This document shows positions 43,384 through 50,730 of a DNA stretch of 50,730 nt, one piece after another. The first letter of the stretch is position 1. The number at the start of each line of letters is the position of its first letter. Origin of the DNA: Mageeibacillus sp. UBA5442. Lineage in GTDB: Bacteria; Bacillota; Clostridia; Saccharofermentanales; DTU023. The position numbers and the translations under genes are program-made. The notes under the pieces were generated by a model, which made no database searches, was not told where the DNA came from, and saw only the letters and a program-made list of their open reading frames with translations. The stretch is taken from contig DIRG01000053.1 of assembly GCA_002427475.1 (NCBI GenBank), positions 1 through 50,730 of the forward strand, read 5' to 3'.

Positions 43384-44112
43384 ATGAAAAACAATGTTTT
43401 CAGCAGCCACGTGCCTTCTTATGTAAGTATTTATAATGTACTTTACCGCGATATTATTAATAATGTCTATGTTGAAGACAGCATTCTACCAAGTGAAAAT
43501 GTGTTGGCCAAAAAATACAACGTCAGTCGCAACACTTTGCGACAAGCTTTGGATATTTTGAGTGAGGATGGCTTGATTGTAAAGTCTCAAGGCAAAGGAA
43601 CCGTAGTTGCTAAGCGTAATGTACATACACATAACAAACGAATTTTTAACCCAATGATAACTTTATGTAATGAGGAAATCAGCGATATTGAGGTTTATTA
43701 CAATTATTCAAAACCTACTGACATCGCCAAAGCTCAACTCAGCCTTATCAAGAGTGACATTGTTATTGCCAGCGATCTGGTTTACAAAGTAGGTAAAACC
43801 GTTGTCGGCTATGCCTTTGTACAGGTTCCAACCAAGATGTTTGATTTTCTTGATGTCGACGTATCGCAGAAGAGCGGTATACATGACCTGCTCAACCAAC
43901 AGATTTATGATGTAGCAGTCAGGCAAAGCCTCAGAATCCAAATGATCTCCGCAAACGAACAGGAAGCTATGTATCTGAAAGTGAAAGAGAGCACTCCGCT
44001 CTTAATGATCAAGTCAATTCTCTATCATGCCAACTACGGACCCTTTGCCCGCTGCAAATTTTATTTTATTCCAGAATGGTATAAGTTAAAGTTTACAATC
44101 TCAGCCCTTTAA
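43384..44112 (+). CDS. GntR/HutC family transcriptional regulator
   Basis: I pick the ATG at 43384 (MKNNVFSSHV), with GGAG ten bases upstream; a GTG at 43318 would extend the protein by 22 residues and cover an operator-like site. The 242-residue protein has an N-terminal winged helix (VPSYVSIYNVLYRDIINN, ILPSENVLAKKYNVSRNTLRQALDILSEDGLI, SQGKGTVV) and a C-terminal UTRA ligand domain. It diverges from the ECF/DUF62 operon and is probably its repressor. Its ligand is likely a substrate or product of that system. Confidence 0.9.
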   Translation: MKNNVFSSHVPSYVSIYNVLYRDIINNVYVEDSILPSENVLAKKYNVSRNTLRQALDILSEDGLIVKSQGKGTVVAKRNVHTHNKRIFNPMITLCNEEISDIEVYYNYSKPTDIAKAQLSLIKSDIVIASDLVYKVGKTVVGYAFVQVPTKMFDFLDVDVSQKSGIHDLLNQQIYDVAVRQSLRIQMISANEQEAMYLKVKESTPLLMIKSILYHANYGPFARCKFYFIPEWYKLKFTISAL

Positions 44113-44130
44113 GCAAGCATTTCCTAAGAC

Positions 44131-44175
44131 AAAAAAACAGTCCCCGCAGCAGTAATAGCGGAGACTGTTATAATT
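44131..44175. terminator. Bidirectional terminator between gntR and the DUF1858 gene
   Basis: AACAGTC plus CCGC (44136-44147) pairs with GCGG plus GACTGTT (44158-44169), each arm with one bulge. A run of seven A on the left gives a T-run for minus-strand transcripts, and ATAATTTTA follows on the plus strand. Confidence 0.8.
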
Positions 44176-44203
44176 TTACAAGATAATACAAAACAATACA
44201 ATA

Positions 44204-44410
44204 TTAATGACAATTTATTATCACAGCATTTAGCTGGTTCATCATTTCCTCAAGATCAAGCTCGTGCTTGTCGGCAATACTCTCCAGAGAATCAAATAGG
44301 TACGTGCAGAGCAAGCATGTTCCTATCTCTTCATCATAGCTACGCAAAATCTCCTCAGTCTCAGAATATTTATAGACTATATCAAGCGGGTTCATATCCT
44401 TACTAATCAT
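44204..44410 (-). CDS. DUF1858 domain protein (redox-disulfide type)
   Basis: A 68-residue single-domain protein with the DUF1858 pattern: an N-terminal MISKDMNPLDIVYKY segment, a central CLLC motif near residues 32-35, and SLESIADKHELDLEEMMNQLN at the end. Members are tied by their CxxC to redox or hybrid-cluster contexts, with no firm function. Its start overlaps the end of the 5'-nucleotidase gene by eight bases. Confidence 0.83.
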   Translation of the reverse strand: MISKDMNPLDIVYKYSETEEILRSYDEEIGTCLLCTYLFDSLESIADKHELDLEEMMNQLNAVIINCH

Positions 44411-46328
44411 TAACTGCCTTCTTTCTGCGGCGTCTCAGCCTAATTACGATAAATCTAATTAAAAGCACCAGCAATACCACAATGAGTAGGACCAAGAGGA
44501 TAATTACGATAGCAATCGAATTTATTTGTCTGAAGATCCGGGTGAGGCTGAGGCTATCATCCAGAATTTTGCGATTTTGAGCTTGTGCGTACTCAGTAGG
44601 AATGGTGGGAACACCATCAACCTTTTCAAAGGATTGCATATACGAGGCAAGGGCGAACCATTCCTTGACTTCCCTGCCCTCGCTATCGTGCAGAATTGTA
44701 TCATTGTAGTCAGTTACTATATTGCCGTCAGCATCCTTTAGCTCCAGAGACAAGAGCCCTTTGGACATATCCATAACTGCTCCCAACATCTGAGCAGAAT
44801 ATAGGTCTGCGACAATGCGATACAATTTGTCGTCCTGAATGTCCACAAGTTGGCCGTCGGAAGCTATCAATCTAACATCTGTCGCTCGATTGAAAATAAT
44901 GCGGTTCGGATTGAATTGATAACTCAGGCCTGCAGAATAGAGCTGAGCAGATTCAAAGATTGGTGTAATAGATGCGTCAATCTCCGCCAAAGTCTTCAAT
45001 TCTTTGCCGGTGAGATAAACACTAGCCAGTGGATAGCCGGGAATTCCGTCTGCCCCCATACCAAGAGACATAACTTCGTAGATATCGGAAATTGTCAACG
45101 GTCCCTGATTAAAGCTGGCTCGGATGATCCCTACAGGAACGACTGAAACATCGATCGGCACATGACTGTCGCCTTCGGCCTCTTTCGTCGCATAAATAAT
45201 AGCATCGGAAATGAGGTTTCCTATGGCCTGGTCGGCATGGGTTTCATTCATCTCCCTCAAACCGGTAAAAAGATACGGATTGTAGGCAATAATCTGATCA
45301 TGGCCATCAAAGCCGTAATCCTGCAAGAATTCATTCACATAAACTCTGTACTCATCGATTTGCTCCAGTGTATCTGCGTCAGCCGGAATTGTTTCATCTA
45401 TTGCGATTAAATCGTAGTCCTTCAAATCCCAGCGGCCTGTCTCGCTCTGGACCAAATCAATCTTTCCAACATGGCCACCGTATTCACCACAGCTGACAAT
45501 ATAAGTTTCATTGACAACAATAGGCTCTTCAAGTAATGAATGTGTATGCCCGCTGACAATCACATCTATCTCAGGTACTTCCTTAGCAAGGATCTCATCT
45601 TCAGATACTTTCGAGTCAGCCCAGGTTCCGGAATGCGAGAGGCAGACGATTATATCGGGCTCTTCCTCTTCTTTGATTGTGCTGATGGTTTTCTTCGCCT
45701 GCTCAACGATGTTAGTAAAAACCACATCACTGTTAGGCGCACTCTTAGCAGCATCGTCGCCCAGCACACCAAAGAGGGCAACTCTGACATCGCCCTTTTC
45801 CATTATGAGATATTCTTTTGCACCGAAGTCTTGCATGCTTGATTCCAGCTGTTTAGCATTCGCACTGGGAGAATTGGCAAAGTCGATATTTGATATTACT
45901 ATTTCCGGCGTACGTTCCTTGCTTTTGCGAGCAGAATCTAACATCTCAGCCAAACCCTGACTGCCATAATCAAATTCGTGATTGCCGAAAGTTGTTGCGT
46001 CATAACCTAAGCTGCCCAACATTCTTAATTCGATCGCCTGCTCGGTAAAAACACTTTGGTATAAAGTTCCCATGGAAAAATCACCGGCATCAACTATGAG
46101 GGTGTTCTGCTCTGCGCTGATGGCATCAAAAATCGTTTTCAGCTTCGCAAAACCTCCGACTTCCTTTCTTTCACCAGCGACCTCAAAGGCCTTGGTATCA
46201 AGATATGAATGCAGATCGTGAGTAAAGGCAAGTGTCAATTCTTTCGCATCAGTCTCCGCTAGGACCGGTGCGGCTAACACAAGCAATAAGATCAGGACAG
46301 CCAAACATAGAGATGAGTGTTTTTTCAT
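44403..46328 (-). CDS. Membrane-anchored 5'-nucleotidase/metallophosphatase (UshA-like)
   Basis: The start at 46328 (MKKHSSLCL) follows GGAGGCTTTA. The 641-residue protein has a signal peptide (cut near VLAETDA), a metallophosphatase domain with THDLHSYLD, VDAGDFSMGT, FGNHEFDYG, CLSHSG and VSGHTHSL, and the 5'-nucleotidase C-terminal domain. It ends in a membrane helix with a basic tail (about residues 605-641), so it is anchored outside. It would split nucleotides or nucleotide sugars to nucleosides, a possible supply for the nucleoside importer at 6976-12871. Confidence 0.93.
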   Translation of the reverse strand: MKKHSSLCLAVLILLLVLAAPVLAETDAKELTLAFTHDLHSYLDTKAFEVAGERKEVGGFAKLKTIFDAISAEQNTLIVDAGDFSMGTLYQSVFTEQAIELRMLGSLGYDATTFGNHEFDYGSQGLAEMLDSARKSKERTPEIVISNIDFANSPSANAKQLESSMQDFGAKEYLIMEKGDVRVALFGVLGDDAAKSAPNSDVVFTNIVEQAKKTISTIKEEEEPDIIVCLSHSGTWADSKVSEDEILAKEVPEIDVIVSGHTHSLLEEPIVVNETYIVSCGEYGGHVGKIDLVQSETGRWDLKDYDLIAIDETIPADADTLEQIDEYRVYVNEFLQDYGFDGHDQIIAYNPYLFTGLREMNETHADQAIGNLISDAIIYATKEAEGDSHVPIDVSVVPVGIIRASFNQGPLTISDIYEVMSLGMGADGIPGYPLASVYLTGKELKTLAEIDASITPIFESAQLYSAGLSYQFNPNRIIFNRATDVRLIASDGQLVDIQDDKLYRIVADLYSAQMLGAVMDMSKGLLSLELKDADGNIVTDYNDTILHDSEGREVKEWFALASYMQSFEKVDGVPTIPTEYAQAQNRKILDDSLSLTRIFRQINSIAIVIILLVLLIVVLLVLLIRFIVIRLRRRRKKAVND

Positions 46329-46361
46329 TAAAGCCTCCAAAAATGAGTTTGTGCTACTTTC

Positions 46362-47825
46362 TTAGTCCTTGGTCTTGCCTTTTCCGGACGGTATAGTAGC
46401 CACAATACTGATGATCGCCAACAGGGTCAGGAAAATATTAAAGAACAAAGCTAGAGTCGCAGCATATCGGAGTGAAATATTATCTGTACGTCCTACGATA
46501 TCCGTGTAAAACCCACCTTCACGCGCGAGTGGAGAATCACTAATGCCGGTAAAGATAGCTGAAGAAATGGCGATACCAATCGCCGCTCCTAAAGAAGCAG
46601 CCATTCTGTATATTCCTGAGGCTGAGCCGGATTTTTCTACAGAAATTGAAGACAAAGCCACATCAGCAGACGGTGTAGCATACAGACCGAGACCGATTCC
46701 GAAGAAGGTAAAACCGATAGTAGCCACTATGATGTAATCTGAGGTCATTATATTGGTAAAAGAGTTCATGAATATTCCGAGACCTGTAAAGGCGCTACCG
46801 AGAATCATAGGCAAGCGGGCGCCGCGTTTTTGCAGCATTTTCTCTCCCACCTTAATAGCGATCAAAATGCCCACTGCGTAACCAATTGTCAGATATCCTG
46901 CTTCTAGAGGACTTAAATCCGCCCCAATCTGCACCAAGGACAGAGCAACCGTCAACGAACCCGCAGTAGCATTGAGCATAAAGTTAGAAATAGTAGCTCC
47001 GGTGAAGGTCTTTTCCTTGAATAAATTCAAATCAATAAAAGCATTGTCTTTTTTCGCTTCGATTTTATAGAAAACTACAAGGGCCACAATAGTCAGCAAA
47101 GCCAATCCAATATTAAGAGGATGCAGCCAGCCTCTTTGCCCGCCCTGGCTGATCATAATGTTGATCGCTAATATACCAATTACAAAAGTAACTGCACCCG
47201 GGATGTCGTACGACTGTTTCGCTCTATCTGAAGCTTGCTTACTCTCAGGTACTTTGGCAATTAAAAAGAGAGCAACGATAGCGACTGCAATCGAGGCCCA
47301 ATAGATCCAGCGCCAGCCAACAGTTGATGCCAGAAATCCACCGAAGAGGGAACTTAAAGCAGCTCCGCCCCAAGCACCAACAGAGTAAACGCTAACAGCC
47401 CTCTGTCGAGCTTCTCCTTCGAAATAAATCTTGGTCAGAGCTAGTGCATTAGGCAAAATACAAGCCGCTGATAGACCCTGCACGATCCTGCCTGCAAGAA
47501 GAAATACAGCGGTTCCTTGAGGAGATAGAGCTATCACCAAAGATCCGATCATGCTAAGGAAAAGCCCGATCCTCATTATTTTGAGCTTTCCGACTCTGTC
47601 TCCCAAAGAGCCGAAGACAACTATAAACAAGCCCGAAAATAAAGCTGTCAAACTTACCGCAGTATTAGTAAGCTCGACACTACTACCAAGGTCAAGACGT
47701 ATGGTGGTAGCTGTGTTTAACATTGTCTGAGCAAAAAGACCAAAAGTAAATACAGACAATAATATGCCAATAAGTAATTTAGTATCCCCGCGATATTTGT
47801 GATTCAGTCCGTTAATCTCTGTCAT
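46362..47825 (-). CDS. MFS transporter, 14-helix DHA2-type
   Basis: A 487-residue membrane protein; AGGAG lies six bases before the ATG at 47825, so the ATG at 47831 is less likely. The family motif between helices 2 and 3 is seen as GSLGDRVGKLKIMRIG, and ILPNALALTKIYFEGEARQRA lies in the expected loop. Hydrophobic segments fit 14 helices, as in drug:proton exporters (QacA/EmrB-like). It precedes the 5'-nucleotidase gene by 33 bases on the same strand, so the two may be co-transcribed. Substrate unknown. Confidence 0.9.
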   Translation of the reverse strand: MTEINGLNHKYRGDTKLLIGILLSVFTFGLFAQTMLNTATTIRLDLGSSVELTNTAVSLTALFSGLFIVVFGSLGDRVGKLKIMRIGLFLSMIGSLVIALSPQGTAVFLLAGRIVQGLSAACILPNALALTKIYFEGEARQRAVSVYSVGAWGGAALSSLFGGFLASTVGWRWIYWASIAVAIVALFLIAKVPESKQASDRAKQSYDIPGAVTFVIGILAINIMISQGGQRGWLHPLNIGLALLTIVALVVFYKIEAKKDNAFIDLNLFKEKTFTGATISNFMLNATAGSLTVALSLVQIGADLSPLEAGYLTIGYAVGILIAIKVGEKMLQKRGARLPMILGSAFTGLGIFMNSFTNIMTSDYIIVATIGFTFFGIGLGLYATPSADVALSSISVEKSGSASGIYRMAASLGAAIGIAISSAIFTGISDSPLAREGGFYTDIVGRTDNISLRYAATLALFFNIFLTLLAIISIVATIPSGKGKTKD

Positions 47826-48069
47826 TGTCATCTCCTATCATTAAGCTAACTCTTCTTCCTCTTCCCTAGAAAACCTAATAAGTAAACAAAAGCAAATTAT
47901 AGCGACCTTTGCTAGTACATTTATATCACAAAAGATAAATAAATATAATTAAATTTGCTTCATATTATTGTTAATATTAGCATGTTTTCAAGAGTTTGAC
48001 ATTTATTAGTCTGGGCTCAGATCATAAAAAGCTCTCTATCCAGCTATATATTACGAATGAAATTTTGCT

Positions 48070-48095
48070 CCCTTGTTATAATTTTTGAACAAGGG
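48070..48095 (+). promoter_or_regulatory. Inverted repeat over the -10 box of the carboxyltransferase gene
   Basis: CCCTTGTT (48070-48077) and AACAAGGG (48088-48095) form an inverted repeat that covers TATAAT at 48077-48082, a likely -10 box. A repressor binding here would block the promoter. The rest of the 319-base gap (47826-48144) is AT-rich and holds no gene I can see; a TATAAT on the minus strand at 47896-47901 may serve the MFS gene. Confidence 0.55.
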
Positions 48096-48144
48096 TAGCC
48101 CCAGTTTATACGAAGATTTAACTAAGCAATATCGAAGGAGTCAT

Positions 48145-49623
48145 ATGAATAGCTTTTGCATACAAGATCTGACCGTTCGTGATGGCAATCAATCCCTGCT
48201 CGCAACTCGCATGGAACATAAGGATATTCTACTTCTAGCTTCCGCTTTAGACAAAGTAGGTTTTCATAGTATGGAGGTCTGGGGTGGTGCGACTTTTGAC
48301 TCTTCTTACCGCTTCCTCAATCAGTCTGCTTGGGATAGCCTCCGTGCGATCCGCCAGGCAACTCCAAATACCAAACTCTCCATGCTTCTGCGTGGCCAAA
48401 ACATCGTCGGTTATCGCCACTATGACAATGGCATTCTTGAACGTTTCATACGTTTGAGCATAGAAAACGGAATTGATATCATCCGCTGTTTCGATGCTCT
48501 CAACGATATTAATAACGTTTGCAATGCGTTCAAATACATTAAAGAGCATGGCGCCCACTTGCAAGCCGCTATCGCTTATACAGTTAGTAACGTCCACACA
48601 AACGAATATTACGTTGATCTAGTAAAGCAATATGAGGAACTGGGTGCAGATTCAATTTGCATCAAGGATATGGCAGGAATAATAACGCCTGATAACGCAA
48701 AAGAGCTTGTCTCTTGCCTCAAAGAAGAGACGGATCTGCCCATCAATCTACACTCTCATACCACAGGTGGCAATACTGCTCTAGTCATGCTCGAAGGCAT
48801 AAAAGCCGGGGTTGACTGTGTTGACGGCTGTATTTCGCCTTTTTCAGGCGGGACATCTCACCTTGCCGTCGAGACACTTCTAGCTATTGCAGATCATCTG
48901 GGACGTCCCTACTCAATCAATATCGAAGCTCTATCCGAAGCCTACGAAATTGCTGACAAGCTGGCAGACAAATATATTGCTAGCGGCGACTATCGTACTC
49001 GTTCTTTAATCCCAAATCCTAAAATTTTGGAATATGAATTGCCCGGCGGTATGTTGTCGAATTTACTTAGCCAGCTAGAGGAGCAGAATGCTGCAGATCG
49101 TTTCAACGATGTCTTACAGGAAGTTCCACATGTACGTGAGGACATGGGTTGTCCTCCGCTTGTAACTCCTTTATCGCAGATGGTGGGCAGTCAAGCCGTA
49201 CTAAATGTACAAACAGGCGAACGCTACAAGTTGAGTCCTAATGAAATAAAGACTTATCTTACCGGTGGTTACGGACGTCCTCCCGGAGAGGTTAATCAGG
49301 AAGTACGCACAAAAATTCTGGGGGGCGATCTGCCCTTTACGCCTACTAACCCGAATAAGCTCGAAAGTGAATATGAAAAGAACTACACTTATTTAGAAAA
49401 CCTCTTGAGACGTAGTCCTTTAGAGGAAGAAGTTGTAGCTTATACTATTTTCCCCACTCCTGTTGAAGATTATCTGCGACGTAATCAAGCACAGCCAAGA
49501 GTGCAAGCACTTGTAAATGAGCCTCAAAAGAGAGATGACATTCCTACAGAAATGAAAACTTACCGTGTTTCACTAGAAGGCCAAGACTACATTGTGGAGC
49601 TGGAAGAACTAACTCCGGAGTAA
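48145..49623 (+). CDS. Biotin-dependent carboxyltransferase subunit (OadA/PycB-like) without biotin domain
   Basis: The ATG at 48145 has AAGGAG seven bases upstream. The 492-residue protein has the HMGL-like TIM barrel (IQDLTVRDGNQSLLATRM with the metal-binding Asp, GFHSMEVWGGATFDSSYRF, IKDMAGIITPDNAKELV, LHSHTTGGN with the two metal-ligand His) and the conserved carboxylase domain. It ends with VSLEGQDYIVELEELTPE, just where the linker to a biotinyl domain normally begins, so no MKM biotin site is encoded. The carrier must be another gene. The usual RDAHQS and SHDTSG appear as RDGNQS and SHTTGG. Confidence 0.85.
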   Translation: MNSFCIQDLTVRDGNQSLLATRMEHKDILLLASALDKVGFHSMEVWGGATFDSSYRFLNQSAWDSLRAIRQATPNTKLSMLLRGQNIVGYRHYDNGILERFIRLSIENGIDIIRCFDALNDINNVCNAFKYIKEHGAHLQAAIAYTVSNVHTNEYYVDLVKQYEELGADSICIKDMAGIITPDNAKELVSCLKEETDLPINLHSHTTGGNTALVMLEGIKAGVDCVDGCISPFSGGTSHLAVETLLAIADHLGRPYSINIEALSEAYEIADKLADKYIASGDYRTRSLIPNPKILEYELPGGMLSNLLSQLEEQNAADRFNDVLQEVPHVREDMGCPPLVTPLSQMVGSQAVLNVQTGERYKLSPNEIKTYLTGGYGRPPGEVNQEVRTKILGGDLPFTPTNPNKLESEYEKNYTYLENLLRRSPLEEEVVAYTIFPTPVEDYLRRNQAQPRVQALVNEPQKRDDIPTEMKTYRVSLEGQDYIVELEELTPE

Positions 49624-49667
49624 AATAAACTTACTGATCACATCCGTTGATATTGCGACAAATCTAA

Positions 49668-50093
49668 CTAATAGCCCATGTTAACCAACTGCCACTCACC
49701 TTCATCCGCTCGAGCAAAATGCCATTCCCAATTTGGATAAAGCCTGTCTCTCTCGCTTTCTTCCCAAGTACCTACACCGGGTTCAGGAGATCGAAAATCA
49801 CTTAAGAGTAAGAGAAATTGGGTAAATTCAATATCCAAATTTTTCGCATCTGCTACTTGATTTGCACTTGAAATATTCTCATCGTTATTTTCTTCATCAG
49901 AGGTATAACTGATGCTAAGCAATTCAACTCCTTCCCAGGCACCTATCTCATCCTTAACAATTTTCATGCATTCTTCTATATCTGCTTTAGAATAGATTTC
50001 AGACTCTCCGAAATCTATTTCCACATCATCACTGGCTCCACAAGAAGAAAGAAAGATTAGAAAAACCAGCGTCAAAACAATTGCCCTTTTCAT
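49668..50093 (-). CDS. Small putative lipoprotein
   Basis: A 141-residue protein with a signal peptide ending LSSC (Cys18), an acidic linker (DDVEIDFGESEIYSKADIEE) and a C-terminal region with WEWHFARADEGEWQLVNMGY. AAAGGAGTAAATT precedes the ATG. The final pattern resembles small hypothetical lipoproteins with a DUF4829-like domain, but I do not assign a family. It is convergent with the carboxyltransferase gene. The 209 bases upstream are very AT-rich and contain no gene. Confidence 0.72.
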   Translation of the reverse strand: MKRAIVLTLVFLIFLSSCGASDDVEIDFGESEIYSKADIEECMKIVKDEIGAWEGVELLSISYTSDEENNDENISSANQVADAKNLDIEFTQFLLLLSDFRSPEPGVGTWEESERDRLYPNWEWHFARADEGEWQLVNMGY

Positions 50094-50302
50094 AATTTAC
50101 TCCTTTCAATACACTTATCATTTCATGTACCCTATTGCTCATTTTTTAATATTCCTTTTAATTTTATTTTTATTCTTAAATTTTTCTCATAATTTCAAGA
50201 AAGACATTAATATAAAATCTGATGGCTAATGTACAAAATTTAATATGTTTAATTATAACAGCAATTTTGCACAATCTTTCTTTTTATAGTGCATGATGTC
50301 AC

Positions 50303-50677
50303 CTAATGCTCAGGAGCTCGGTGCAACGTGTCGCAGAGCATAGTCAGGCCCTGTTTGTGATCATAGAGCAAGACTTCCTCAGAAGTTTCATGGAAGCTTT
50401 TCATTTCCTCTTCCAGCCCGGGTATATATGTGAGTTTAGACCAGTCAACCATTGTCAAATTAGTGCTACTTTTCACTGTAGTGGTCTCGTAAAAATTACT
50501 GTCATCAAGCTTCACTGTGGTGTAATTCGTTTCGTCCAACAGCCTGAACTGCTCCTTAGATAGAAGGTACTGTGAAACTCCCAATACAAGAATAGTGCTC
50601 AAAAGTGCCAATAGACAGATTAGCAGCACACTGCGCAAGAGGCGACGCCGGAAGAACCGCTGGCTTAACCAATTCAT
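50303..50677 (-). CDS. Short membrane protein resembling the N-terminus of an FtsX-type permease
   Basis: A 124-residue frame with AGGAGATGAAAA before the ATG. It has a basic start (MNWLSQRFFRRRLLR), one membrane helix (residues about 16-38) and an external region (LDETNYTTVKLDDSN, MVDWSKLTYIPGLEE). This resembles the first helix and start of the external domain of MacB/FtsX-type ABC permeases, which are several hundred residues long. The frame ends in TAG and no continuation is visible downstream. It may be a truncated remnant or a short gene in its own right. Confidence 0.55.
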   Translation of the reverse strand: MNWLSQRFFRRRLLRSVLLICLLALLSTILVLGVSQYLLSKEQFRLLDETNYTTVKLDDSNFYETTTVKSSTNLTMVDWSKLTYIPGLEEEMKSFHETSEEVLLYDHKQGLTMLCDTLHRAPEH

Positions 50678-50730
50678 TTTTCATCTCCTGATTAAGGTAA
50701 ATACTGATTCTAGTGGCGGTCTATATTAGT

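Overview
The window looks like a chromosomal segment of a low-to-moderate-GC Gram-positive anaerobe (Bacillota, probably a clostridial lineage). The basis is a T-box leader in front of pheST, SII-type lipoproteins, ECF and BMP-type transporters, KtrAB-like potassium uptake, strong AGGAGG ribosome sites, and anaerobic enzymes (aldehyde:ferredoxin oxidoreductase-like, FeS flavin ene-reductase, aconitase X). I see no phage, IS, CRISPR, tRNA or rRNA genes. The genus cannot be fixed from sequence alone.

Layout. 1-2457: two halves of a heterodimeric ABC exporter, the first cut by the window edge, closed by a strong terminator. 2629-6017: a chain-length-determinant-like membrane protein, a DUF1349 protein, a nicotinamidase/isochorismatase-like hydrolase and an FMN-binding protein. 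6053-12871: a nucleoside uptake and cleavage operon (BMP lipoprotein, ATPase, two permeases, two nucleoside hydrolases) from a clear promoter. 13063-17661: single genes (flavodoxin-fold reductase, GNAT, DUF4256, GIY-YIG, CDGSH, MBL, PgpA-like), with copies of a palindromic repeat between some of them. 17696-21530: promoter, T-box, pheS, pheT. 21833-27246: FecBCD-type ABC importer, divergent AOR-like protein and a protein phosphatase. 27248-31048: aconitase X subunits and an Old Yellow Enzyme-type reductase. 31295-33183: KtrA-like and KtrB. 33284-34776: a radical SAM protein and a lipoprotein.

35046-43164 is the most unusual region. One apparent minus-strand operon encodes an UPF0397-like ECF S component, a fused double ECF ATPase, an EcfT, then five tandem DUF62 (SAM hydroxide adenosyltransferase/halogenase superfamily) paralogues and an AraC-type regulator. 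Three paralogues keep the catalytic Asp-Arg-His set, one has lost all three, and one lacks the C-terminal domain. A divergent GntR/HutC regulator and repeated TTGT-centred operator-like sites sit on the operon's near-consensus promoter.

44204-50677: a DUF1858 protein, a membrane-anchored 5'-nucleotidase, an MFS transporter, a carboxyltransferase subunit without a biotin domain, a lipoprotein, and a short membrane protein resembling the start of an FtsX-type permease.

A theme across the window is purine and adenosyl metabolism: surface 5'-nucleotidase, nucleoside importer, nucleoside hydrolases and SAM-cleaving DUF62 proteins could feed one another. This link is inferred from co-occurrence, not shown by a shared regulator.
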